The notes beneath the pieces are model-generated. The model searched no databases, had not been told where the DNA came from, and was given only the letters and a program-made list of their open reading frames with translations. Made by a program: the position numbers and the translations under genes. Below are positions 12,401 to 24,826 of a DNA stretch of 64,000 nt, piece after piece; position 1 is the first letter of the stretch, and every line of letters starts with the position of its first letter. The stretch is from NCBI RefSeq assembly GCF_965638725.1, contig NC_134952.1, forward strand, positions 56,584,065 through 56,648,064, read 5' to 3'. Source of the stretch: Aptenodytes patagonicus (Eukaryota; Chordata; Aves; Sphenisciformes; Spheniscidae).

Positions 12401-14369
12401 CAGAAAATACGGAAACAGCACCTCTCCGATTTGTAAAACACCCACTGGGGTCAGGGTGGGGTGGTCTGGCAATGAGTATAAATGTACACAATCCTGCAGC
12501 CATTTGGGGCTGTCTGCACTCAGAGCACCACTGCTGTCCTACTTTCTACTATGCTGCAGGTTGCCTGCCGCACTCTGTAAACACACTCCTCTCCTGTGGT
12601 TATTTTTGAAGCAGCTCCTTAAAACAGATTATGTGTCTCTTCCTCGCTACATAAATAACAGTTTGCCTCATGCTCCTGCCATCCTTTTGAACTAAATTAA
12701 AAAATAAAGAGGAGGGGGAAAGAAGAGTATCCCTTCCACTGGTGATTTCTGTTGTAGCTTTCATGGCACTGTTGGTCTGGGGTATGTGTTGCCTTCATGC
12801 CCTTCTTAGGGTAAGCTACAAAGGTTTTTTCTTTCTGACCTTCTTTCTTGCCCTTCCCAGGATTCCCCCCTCTTTAGTCCCTTTCCAACTCTCTCCCACT
12901 TCTCCTTCTCTGACTTCTGGAAGCACTGCAAACACCACAAGTCTCATAGAAACTTCCTCTTGAGTAATACTACCAAGGAAGGATCCACACATACCAGTTA
13001 CAGTTTGTCCTCCTTGCATAGTCTTCGTGCAGCTAGCAGTACCATTGCTTGCCACCCATGCATGCCTGTTTTGGGCATCCCAGACTCTTCCCTTGAAAGG
13101 AATCGTTCTTCTTAATCACTTTGTCCTTCATTTCTCTTGGCGATACTAACATCCTAAAGAAGCGAATTGAATGTGTGCAGAATGGGCTAGCTTGAGATGC
13201 ACGGATGCTGACGTGTTCCTGTGAACCTGATAGAACCAAGCCAGTAACACCAACAACAACCAGCTGATGACATCACTAGGAAGAGCTGAACCAAACTACC
13301 ATGCTCCCTCTTGGTCTCTCTTTAGAAACCAAGTCTGGCACATCGTTGCCAGCTCTCAGAGGATCTGCTCTGCTCTCCCACAAAGCAGCAAGCCCCAACT
13401 TGGACTTCTGGCTTCCAAAGAACATGCAGAGAGCAGTCTTAGCTCCAAGATTATGTAACTTTTAAACATTCATTTTTAGGTGTTGAATCTAGGGGAATCA
13501 GCCAAGCAATCAATTAGCCTGTCCATTCCAGTGATTAAAGTATGTGCTGAGTCATGGAAAAACATATGAAGTGAAATATCCTTGATAGAATATTTGGCCT
13601 AAATGTCATTATCTGGTATCGCTTATGCACACAGGGACTGATCCTGCTAGCCTTGCTCACAGAGTAGCCAGGAAATACCCGTACGGGTTTAAAGAGAACT
13701 GATCAATAAGGTACTTTTTGTGAGCAGAGGAAGCAAGCACAAGCTGGCGGAGGTAGAGGCAGAGGAATTACATAGGCCTACGAACTTTGAGCCCACCTGT
13801 GAAATCTCAGCTCCAAGCAAATCAATGGGCGTTTTGCGATTTTGGCTGGGGGTGGGGAGGTTTTACCACACAGTTTATTGGGCAACATTCCTACCAAAGT
13901 ACAAAACAAAACCAACCTGCAGAGCCAAGGGCTTAGAACAAGAGAAGAATATTTTCCTCTGTAGCCAAGGCCCTACGTACCATCACCAATTACACCACTG
14001 GAAGCTAAAACAAGAGAGCATAGTCTAAAAAATGCAACGTCTCAGAGACAGTCCTGGTAGTGTAATAGCATTCCTGAATGGCTGTTGTAGCGCTGTTGTG
14101 GACAAGGCCTCTGGAATGCCAAACAAGGTTTCAACAATTGCTAATGCCACTCAGTTATATTTGCTTCTTTCTAGGTGACTGAAAAATTATCAGACTGTCC
14201 GTTTCCACTCCCCCTCTTTGTCTGATGTCTCTGAGAGCAAGGTCCTACAATCTTGGGTGTCTGCAGAAGCTTTGTTACTGGTGGTACGGGGATTATAAAC
14301 AGACCATATTGTAGGGACAGGGTTTAAATTGGACTCATAAGGTTTGGAACTTCTTTTTCAGTTTATATC

Positions 14370-14385
14370 TTTTTTTTTTTTTTTT
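14370..14385. repeat. Poly(T) run, 16 bases
   Basis: Uninterrupted T homopolymer in intergenic DNA. It could be the remnant tail of an old retrocopy, but no body is recognisable next to it. Confidence 0.85.
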
Positions 14386-17300
14386 ACCGTGTAGTCTCTT
14401 TCTCTTAACAGCTTTGCTCCCCCTAATGCTAGAAAAGGAAAATAGCCTTCTACTATTCAGTACTGTCTAAGAGGAGATTCAAAGATGCTTCACACACAGC
14501 CAGGCCTTCCACACCCTGTGGAGGTTTTTAGCCTTACATTACGTCTCCCAGCATGACTTGGCCAACAGAAGAAACTGAGAATGCGAGCGTTGCCCGCTAG
14601 GCACAGCTCTGTGCTACGCTGTAAACTATTGCACAATCGCTGTTTTAACATGAAAAATGGATCTCAGTTGTAATTTCAGGAGGAGGTCATTGGCCCAACT
14701 GCTTAATAGTGTGTGGGGGGGAAAGAAACCAAATCCAAACCCAGTGTTACATGAGCCTGGAGATACACACTGAAGTTACACTACAGGGTGTCAGATAGTA
14801 GGCATGTTAAAAAACACCCACACCCCACACCCAAACACAAAAACAAAATAAAACAATTTAATTAGAGGAGACAAAGTAAGATCAAACATCCTCAGCCCCA
14901 CAGAGCAGCCATGTTGGGGCACACACAGGCTCCAGCCTCCTTTTGCTGGCACACAAAGCCCATGGGCAGTGATATGAACATGGTTACACAGAGCTAAAAG
15001 GACGCGCTGACAATGGGTCAGGTCATATAACAAGAACATGTTTCCTCTTCATGGGCTTTGGGGGTAAGGGTGAGATCATAGTGCAAGCCTTCGGCAGGAC
15101 CGAGAAACACTCAGTCTAGTTGCGGTACAGCATCCTCTGTCAGAAACATCGAAGCTCTTAGCACGTTAGCAGGGGAGCGAAGGAAACAAAGGCAGCGAAG
15201 GCCTCTCAGTGTCCTTACCCACTGCAATGGGCAGGGGCTTAAAATCCCCAACATACCTTTTTCAATTACAACTCAAAATAAATAGCTCACTGTCAGCACA
15301 GTATAGGAGAGGGGAGGAGAGCACCGACAGGACATTCTCTTTAGGGGAACAGGTTGAGGATGGCGGTCAGTAGCACAGGACATCTGCTGTTGCTGGCCCT
15401 CCACCACCTCTAGGACATGCTTTCCCATCCCCACCAGGATGACACCTCTCTCTCCCTCCCATCACAGCCCATACTTCACCTATCCCATACAGCCATCCTG
15501 GTAGCCGGGAGGCTAAGCCAGGAAAACTCATCCAGGGTGGACATGACACCATGCCTCTGGCAATGGAAAGAGCTTGCTGCAGGTCATTTCTCTCTTCACC
15601 CTGCCACAAAAGCCTAAGCCACCTCCTCCATACACCTTCTGAGCCCTACTGCCACCAGCTGAGAGAAAAAAAAAAAAAACCAACTAGTGCTGTTTTAGTT
15701 AATTTTAAACCAGTGAAAGCTGATTATTGCTTAGTAAGCCTAATTCATGCCTGCACTCTAAATACCAAGGGAAAAGTATGTATGTCTTCCTTTATATAGC
15801 AAAGAAGAGTAGACTAGGACAAGAATCTCTTCAGGAATTATGGATCAGAGGACTTGATGAGAGCTGTCCAGTTTAATCCTTTTTCTTTCAAACTACCATT
15901 ACAGCCAGGAGTTGAAATTCTGCTGCACTAATGCTCTCAGCACAGCATGGTCAGCTGTGTGCTATCAACACTCCCATCCTGCAGGCTCGCTCACACATTG
16001 AAAAAAAATATTCCTGCATGTCAGAAGCAGTAAATTTCAAAAGCAGCAGCAGCCAACGAAAAATCATGGAAACTTAGGTGCCCACGACAGCTGGAACAAA
16101 GGTTTAGCAATACGTGCCACGCTGACCGCATCAAACCATGGGCAACAGATGTACTTTGACACCAAATCCTCTTTCTTCACATTTAGGTGTATTAACTGTT
16201 TGAGTGAGGGCTTCCTCCCACATACCTATTTTCTATATCCCTTAATGCATGGCATTCTGCCACCCAGAGAGCAAAATACATTCACCTTCTTCTTCGGGTC
16301 ACAGAACAACTCTAGCCATGCTTGAAGCTAAGCAGTGTCCCAGCTGCCACCACTTGAGTCTCACATCAGTTGAAGCTGATTTACAGGTAGCAGACATGAA
16401 AGTCATGTCAAGCAAAACTGATCCATTCCTCCTGCAAAAATTACACAGGGAAAGGCAAGGGAAGGCAGTAACAGTCCACAGATCTTCTAAAAGAATTTGG
16501 TGTGAGGAGCAGAGCTGTACTGAAATGAAAGCAATGCAAGGAGGCTGCTAGGTTGCCCACATGCCATGGAGACAGGGGAAGGTAGCAGCTTCATCTGCAA
16601 CTATTACCCGTCTTGGCCCTCTGGCAATAGAGCCAGAGAGAAAAGAGCAATACCTGCACTCTGATTCCCCTTCTCTCTTTCTGCAGATGGCAAATACTCA
16701 AATTTTCAGACTGCTTTTATGCCTTCCCATGTTTCATTACAGCAAATATTTGCTGGACACTCGGTGCTTCTCTGTTTGTCCTGTTCTGAGCTGTCTCCTC
16801 CTTAGACCCAGATCCTCCCTTCAGCCCCTTCTGCTTTGTAGTCTTTGCTTTTATATTTGCATGGTTTGCTGGGAGGATGAAGGTGTTGCTCTCCTTACCT
16901 CCCTGCAGTGGTGAAACCTGACAGATTTAACCTAAAACCATAGCTTCTTTATTGCTGTCATTGTAGTGAGAAAACAGATCTCTACTCTTCTCCTCAGAGT
17001 TTTCATTATAGATGCATACCAGAAACTTGGCCCACCTGTACAAGGTTGAATGACAGTCTTAAAATACTTGAGTCCCTTAGAATTCGATCTACAATACAGT
17101 TTTTAAATAGCATGAGTACTAGCAAAATGGCACCGGCATGACCTCATAGGTCTATATAATTCCTAAATGAAAAAGCTTTTATTAATCCTGCGAGGCTTAA
17201 AATCAGTTTCTGATACGCTGAACAGAGTTAATGGAACCAGCAGCTCCATGGATCCAGCTGCACTCAGTCGTGATGCCTCGTGCTGGGGTGGATACCTTTT

Positions 17301-20300
17301 CCAGAACAGGCAAGATCTATACGAGTAACCCTTTGATAAACATCACCCAGACTGGTCTGGAAGGAGCTTGGTAGCGTTCAGTTTGTTACAAAGAGCCATG
17401 GAGAGTTTCTCACAGTCTTGCAAACCAAAGCAGTGGTTCTGATGAGAATGAAATAATGAGCATCTGGGGCTTGATGACATACAGTGGCAGTGGAAAAACT
17501 GCAGATGGGTGCCATCATCAGTTACAAGATGCTATAAATGTTCATAAGTTTGTAAGTGCTTTTCTTTAAGGGTAGTCATATGCCAGAGCAGTGCTAGTCT
17601 GCCACTGAGAGCCTTGCTCCCCTACAGTCATCAGCATCTTCTAATCATCTTCAGTGCAGTTGCTTTATCGTTATCAGCAGGGCCCAGAAAATTGTTTGCA
17701 GAGCAGCAGGCTGGTCGGGTTATCTGGCAGCCTTAAAGCTGTCTCTTTCTGACAAATACCACATGTTCTGCTGTAGCAAAGGGCTAACCCTTACTTGGAA
17801 CAGTAAAACAAGCCTAGTGGTAAATAAAGCTAAAGTAAGATCCAATGAATACATCCAAAGGGAAGCCTGGTAGTGTCAGGCAGCCAGGTGAGTTTGAAAC
17901 CTGGACTTCCACAAAATAATATTGATAGCAGCTGCAGATCAGATCCGTTATCTGCTGTACAGCCCCAGACTGGCAGGAGCCACATGCTCTGTAAAAGCAG
18001 GCCTTGTCTTTGGTTGCGAGAAGAGGTGTGATCTTAGTTTATATCATCTAAGGCAAGGTAACTAATGCAAGGTAGGTGAGAGAGCAAGCCAGCTGTATTT
18101 TTAACAAGAGCTAACAGGATGAAACAACTGATTGGCACCATGCAGTGCTTAGTCCAGTGTGACTCATACCAAAAGTGCAAACAGCTCTATATGAACTATC
18201 ACACACTAATAACATCTTTTTTCCCCAACCAAATGTGTATCCATGAAGTTAGAGGACAGGAAGCATGTCCTTCCCCCCTTGGGTAAACCCACCTAAAGAC
18301 ATGAAACATCTGTCGCTATGTAACTTTTTTGTGAAGCCATTTCCTATGGCAGATGTACATTTGCAGAAGGTCATCCTGTGACAGATACCACAAACGATTG
18401 CTTGGGGGGAAAAAAAAACCACTTTTGTCTTGTGATTTCATGCCCCTTTTCCATTGGCTTTTCATGGGCATGACTGAGTTTTAACCTGACTGGTTGCAAG
18501 AAGAAAATAAGCTCATCCATTTGCAGTACACTCACATTTAAGTAGCATATTATATGTGTTCCTAGAGTCCCTGAGCAGCAATGGCAGCCTCCAGTGCAAG
18601 GATGCCTAATCATATTTAGGGAAAATTATAGAGCAACAAGCCATGCACTTTGGGCACAATCCCTGAAGTCAATGAAAATTTGTTTACATCCTCGGTGATA
18701 TCTGACAGCAAAGGAACAGTTCAGATTGTTTTAATAAGATGTTATGCACAGAGTCAAAAAGCCAAAGCCCTACGTACAATACCAGAAGCCAAATCCTTTC
18801 CCTTATTGTCAGTTCAGAGGCTAGCACAGCAGGTTCTGCAACAAGCACGACTGAGCACCAGTAGTGCCTGCAGGACTTCTTCCATCTTACCTCCTTGCTC
18901 AAAAAGAAGCCCCGTTCCACTTTGAACCTTCATTAAAGCTAACCAGGCTGAGCTGTCAGCATGACTCAGCAGCAGTCACATCCAGTTTTCACATTTAGCT
19001 TTTGAATCTCGTGCACACAGTTTACCGCTACATTACAGGTCTCTCTTAAGAAACTTTATCTAAGATAAAGAGACTAAACACAGCCTATGCATTACATCTA
19101 GGTCCAAAACACAGTTATTTCAATTAAATATGAGGTCTGAAGTAAAATGCAAACTTGGTGTATCTATAAATCTTATAATCTCCCTCCTCCCTACTTTTTT
19201 CAAAGGAAAGTAGATTATAGCTGGAATTTTCTGTTATTTGAGCTTGTCTTCTATCACTTCTTGAAAGATTTGTATCCCCTTACCCTTGGAATGTAAAAAA
19301 ATGTATATTAAAGAAGCTATTATGTGGAATGGCTGGTATTTTTGTAAGCTTAAGAAAAGTTTTATTAATAGATTACAGTAAAGATGTGTGAAAGTTAATT
19401 TTATGGAAGCAAGATGAGGGATATTCATGAAACTTCCCTTATTGGTAAAACTTGTGCACAAATAAAGCACAATTGGTTTTGGAAGTATTTCTATCTTCAA
19501 CTAATTTTGTCCAGGAAGGAGTTAAGTTTTTCAGGAGGCAACACAATACATCAGCATCTGATAAGACATTTCTTTGGCAGAGAAAAATTAACAGTTCAAC
19601 ATAGGAGAGTTGTAGCAATTACACCAGGGTGAGGCTTTTACTCCTTTGCAGACACAGACTCTCTCAAACATGGAAACTCTATGCACCTGAAATTCAGGCT
19701 CCAGTAACGGGTCAGATTCCCTAAAAAGTAAAATGAATACCTATGAGAAAGTGAGGGTTTTGTACATATTACTATTTATCATTAACAGTAGCGCCTTCCT
19801 TTTTGCAAGCTTCACCGTGACTGTTCTAGAATAAATTAATTCAAATTAAAAAAAAAAAGACCCTTCCCCTCAAGAAGATCCAATTTTTACTCTTGTGAAT
19901 TCACACTTCCGCTACATTTCCAGGTCTGCCATTCTGTAATCCAGGATAGACAAGATCTTAACTGGTGACGTAAAGAGCAAGCAGAAAAGAAAAAAAAAAT
20001 CAGGACATCCTCAAACACCTCTCTCACTTCAGCCTTGCTTCATATAGCACAAAGTAGACAATGCAGGATCCAGCTGACAGCATTTATTCCTTTGAAGGTC
20101 AGCTTTAAAAGAAAGAGCTACTGTAGCTACCTCAAAAGCCTGTGAAGCATTTTTTATGGAGGAGGGAGCCTGAACTCTGGAAGAAGGCAGCATGAAGATA
20201 CAGGCATGTGCTCACCCAGGGAGCTGCCCCCATGGAAATATGCCTCATGCTTCAAAGTGAACCTGCCCTGCACCCAGGCCTGGGTCGGGTTGGTGCAGTT

Positions 20301-20760
20301 CCCGGTCTGCAGAGCCCAGAGAGAGGAACATCTAAAGCTCCCTCACCAAGACAGGGAAAGATGAGTTTACATCATGAGTTATCACTCTCCTGTACCTCTT
20401 GCTGCTTGACAATAGAGTTGAGCCAGCCAGCGCTGACTTTCCATGGCAAAATGCCTGACGTGAAGAAATTAAGCTGGCTTTGTTTATGGCTGTTTCATTT
20501 ATTAGGTCACAAGGTGTGACAGGTGCACTTGACCCCTTAACCAAACTACCGGTGGTTTGGTACAGGCTCCAAAGGAGGTAAAGGCCTGAGCCGTAACCAG
20601 GCCAAGAACTCCTCTAGTTCCAATCTCTTCTCTGAAAACCCACAAAGGAGCAGAGTGACACAGTGAGCATCGATGCATATGAGCTTGGAACACCGATCAT
20701 GCGATTAACACATGAATAGCAGGTGGCTTTTCCAAGACTCATTTATCAAGGAACAAAGAA

Positions 20761-21623
20761 TGTTGTGGGTACAAGGAGTCTCATGCATCCCTTTCCATTG
20801 CATGTAATTTGACTACAAGCCAACCACTTTATTCCATAAATATGACAGCCTAAGTAAGCCTTCTTTAAGCTCTCCCTGCTAGGCAGCATGGCTGCATGGT
20901 GGTGATCTCCCCTTGAGCTGGGATGCCTCTAAAGGTTGCTCCTCGAGGCAGAGAGACCTTTTACCAATGGCAGATCTTCGGGTAAGTCCAATCTGAGCTC
21001 TCCCTGAATTGCAGCTGGACTGCACACCAGGTGACTCTTCCCTTGAGCAGGGACATCTCTCAAGGTTTGAGATTCCTTACCTGAGACTAAGAGATCCTTC
21101 CTTGCCCAAGGCGGAGAGATCCCTTACTTGCGACAGATCCTTGGTAAGTGACTGATAGCATGCTGAATTAATACAAATGAAACATTACTAATCCATGTAG
21201 CTATTAAATATTAATTACTGTAAACTTTGTATAGATAATTCCATTAGACATAAACTGTTGTCCAAGTTTGAGACTAAGAATGGACCTAGCCACAGCTAAG
21301 CTCCATCAGGAGTTTAGAAAGCAAGGGAGTCCACTCTGAACCTCATGACTCAACAGGAGGGTCTTCCTTACCCTTTTCGTCTCTGGTCTCTGTGTGAACC
21401 ATTCTAACTTGATTCTAACTCAATTTTCCTTTGTATGTTTCTTCCATGCAGTAATTAATAGGGTGAACCTTGCCATCAAACTTATCGAACCTTGGTAAAC
21501 CACTGTTAAACTTTGTTAAATTCCATCAGATTTATTGAACCCTGTCAAATTATTATTCTACCTCAACAAAACATATTGCTGCTTCTCTCTTTTGAGTGAG
21601 GTGCATTCCACCCATTCGCAACA
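20761..21623 (+). mobile_element. Probable solo LTR of an ERVL-like endogenous retrovirus
   Basis: The block starts with TGTTG and ends with CAACA, giving matching inverted ends as in retroviral LTRs, over 863 bp. Its 3' half (about 21240-21623) has a run of clauses that I associate with avian ERVL-type LTRs, including the repeated 'aaccttgccatc' and 'aaccttggtaaacc' type segments and a terminal 'cattcgcaaca'. Around 20900-21150 it carries imperfect internal repeats of a 'gagatcccttac'-like motif. No gag, pol or env frame, primer-binding site or second LTR is visible on either side, so a solo LTR left by recombination is the simplest reading. Flanking 5-bp sequences (aagaa and caagg) are not a clean target-site duplication, so the boundaries are tentative. 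Family assignment is from memory of avian repeats. Confidence 0.55.
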
Positions 21624-24600
21624 CAAGGCTCCTAAAGTAATCAAGAACCCATGGGGCTGTTTGAAAATAGCTAACGCAACAGGCACAAGCAGAGGAAAGG
21701 AGGTTCCTGTGCAAGTATACACCATTTGAATTTGCTTACTTTTAACTGAAAGAGGACTTACAGCAGCAGAAAAGTGAAAAGCACACAGTAACTATGGACA
21801 GCTCTGCCAAGTAAAATCTGAATTTAGTGATCCAACTATTACCAGGGTCAAAAAATAAGGCTTGCATTTGAAACAAACTTGGTTCTCTTTATGAGGTGAG
21901 GTGGACTTGGAGGGGAGCAGCTGGTACTATTTTGGAGAAGTGCTGCTAATTATCAGAAAGAGTTCCTTCTTCTAATTCGAAATCAGATTTTCTGCTTCTG
22001 TAATTCCATTCTTTTTAAGGCACAGTCTGCTAAATTGCAAAACTTTTATTTACATGCTGTAACTATATGGTTTGCATTGCCCTAGGTGGAAGAAATTTAA
22101 GTTGTTAACCAGATTTCCAGTACTCAGCAACCGAACAACCCACAGAAGGGGAGATGCAAACTAAGCTCTAAACAGGATTGGTAGAGAGAGCATAGTTAAA
22201 AAAAAAAGTGAAAGCAAAGATTAGTATCTCCACCTTCTTTTGTTAAGTAGTAGTTCTGGCATGTCTGCTACCAGACTGATTGGAAGGGGAGGCTCAGTCT
22301 GAGACAGGTTTGTTTGTGGGAAGCTACTATGGAGGATGATACAGATGGAACTGCCTTCTGACAATGCATCGCTATGCTGGAAATTCAATTGCCCCGAGAA
22401 CATCTAAGACCAATACTATAAATTCGTTCAGAAAGGGACTCACCAAATTAATGGAGACAGATCAATCCGTAGCTATTAAACACGATGGTCTAGGTGCAGG
22501 CTTTTTTGCCAAAAGTTGACAAGGTGTCCCAGAGGAAAGATCACGCTATGTATCTTTCATTTCTTAAGCTGTTTTCTAATCATCTGTCATTAGCCACTGT
22601 TGGAAACGGTATACAAAGTTAGGTCAATATTTTAACCAGCTCAGTAGATAGGAGGACACCTTTGCTGTCAGCCCCCAAGTTTAAATATGCATGGTCAAGA
22701 ATACAGTACGTGCGAAAGGAAGGCAAACAGCAGAGCTCCTGGCTCCCAAGGGAGCCAGAAAAGCAATTTTCTGCATGGAACGCTCTAAGTAATAAAGTAT
22801 CTTTTCTTGTAGCTCTACTAGCAGTAATGTGTTTGGGGGATTTCTTGTTTTTTAAACTGTCTCCAAAGACTAAACAGGCCCTAGATTTCACCACATGGAA
22901 AAAAGTAAAGCATATGCCCTTTTTAGTGACATTTTAGTCTACGGTACATGAGTTTAGTGAGAGAAAATTCCTGTCAGCCCAGTCCAGTGTTATAGTTACA
23001 CACAGTTCATTTTTCCTACTTATACCACAACCCATAGTAATAGGTAACAATTAACCATATGAACAAAAATACCACATTTTTGTCCTCCTGAACTGAAGGG
23101 AGAGCAACAGTCACATCAAACTGAATGCTGAAAACAGATTATCAACACTTTCAAAAACATCTACCATGGTTTAAGAGTTACCTTTCCAATCAGGACAACT
23201 ACAGAGAACTGCTGGAACTACAGCATTTCCTGCTTCTTTGGACTGTGGCAAGGCACAAGAACATTTTCTCTAAGTTATTTTCCTCTTGCACATCTCATGC
23301 CACTAGATAAAAGAAACAAGCTCTCTAAAGGGCTCAGTGCAAAAGCCACCTCATGCCACGTCCCCCTACAGCTGAAGTCTATTGATTTTTCCAAATGTGT
23401 TGTTGAAGTCTCTCTTGCTGGGGCAGATATGAACAGCTGTACAGGAAAACACAGTGAAGGTTTTATGTGATCCTAAACACATGACAGATAAAGACAATAC
23501 CGACTGTTGGGAAAAGGCAAGCTGCTGTTGGTTTCTACCTTGCTCCGCCTGTGCTTTTGAGTGGAGTTCAATTTGGGACATGCTGCCTACTGCCACAGTG
23601 CAAAACGTCTATCTCCACATGTTTACCACCTGAAATTTTCTATGTTACTATTTTATTACTGCTTGCAGGCAGATGATAGCTGGAGGCCAGCACCTGGAAA
23701 ATATGCTCTTGCAAGTATTTGAATTAGTATCCAATGATTTCAGCCAGGAAGGAGGTGGGAACAGGCCCAGCTGTTAAGCCTTTCCAGAGCATATCTGGAA
23801 ATGATACACACACCTGGTGAAGCTCTCAAACATTCCTTTGTGTGTGATCCACAGCCTACTGCAGGGAGCTACGTGGCCACATTTCCTCAGCAGCTCCACT
23901 CTGCTTTGTACGTGGAAGGGAGGATGCCCAAAAGCCAGGGATGGCACCGGAGTCAGAGAGGGAGTTTGCAGCCCAGCTGGACTGGAGCTCTTCTAACCTG
24001 TGCCGCTGGCATACCATCTCCCTGAGGGAGCCCATCATCCTGCTAGATCTTCCTAATATCTGCCAGTTTTGTGCCACTGAGGAGTTCCTTTATCCAGGGC
24101 AAAATTCTTAATCCACACACCCTATCCCTGCCCCTTTTTATAGCCTCTGCAGCAAAATCTAGATCACAATAGATTGTCCCCATGTTGCTTAATGACAAAG
24201 CACAAAAACTTTGCAGAAAGAAAACCCAACAGGCTAAGTTTTTTAAGCTGTCAACAGCTGTTTTCTGCATGGATGACAATGTGGTAAGAACAGACCAGAC
24301 CAAATGAACTTGAAGCCACAGGACTGAAATTACTGGAAAACAAGAACTCAGTTGTCAGTGTTCACGGATACTTGCAAAAACAAACAAAAAAATCACTAGG
24401 TCTCACTAAATGACTGAAATGCAAGGTTTAAGTAGCAGCTTATCTGAATTGTTTCCCCTTCTACAAGATCTCAAACTCCATTGAATTCTCCTGCTGTAAA
24501 ATATCACAAGGACACAGGTAGAAGACAGGTAGGGAAGCCCATGAATTGCATTTTCTACCCCAGCACTCCCCACACAGACATGAAGACCTGGATGGACTTA

Positions 24601-24804
24601 GGCAGACTATCAGGAAGTCAACAGAAACTTGTTTTTCTCTGCCTTTCCTACTTTCATGTCACCAAGAGCCATCTGCTAACACCTGAGGAGCACATTGGAC
24701 TAATGCCGGGGCAAGCTCTGTCCAGAGAGCAAAAGCCTTTTCTTTTCTGGTGGAGTACTGATGTTCACACAGGGACTTTGCTGCACAGAACTGCAAGCTC
24801 ATTT

Positions 24805-24826
24805 CCCACCCCCCACCCCCACCCCC
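24805..24826 (-). other. G-quadruplex motif (four G runs with single-T loops)
   Basis: The minus strand reads G5-T-G5-T-G6-T-G3. Four G runs of three or more with one-base loops match the most stable class of intramolecular quadruplex. It is intergenic, about 8 kb beyond the EIF4E 3' end. Confidence 0.75.

Larger units (their letters stand above)
2181..20760. other. Intergenic DNA upstream of TSPAN5, no gene seen
   Basis: I found no exon, RNA gene or recent transposon that I can support in these 18.6 kb. The open frames are all short (at most about 130 codons), give no recognisable protein and lie on both strands at random. Notable small structures are a 9-bp-arm inverted repeat (5368-5387), a perfect 24-bp palindrome (9398-9421) and a 16-base T run (14370-14385). 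Distal regulatory elements of TSPAN5 could lie here but cannot be recognised from one sequence. Confidence 0.6.

Noticed and set aside
20761-21623. Full endogenous provirus
   Set aside because: No second LTR, primer-binding site or coding remnants of gag, pol or env were found on either side.
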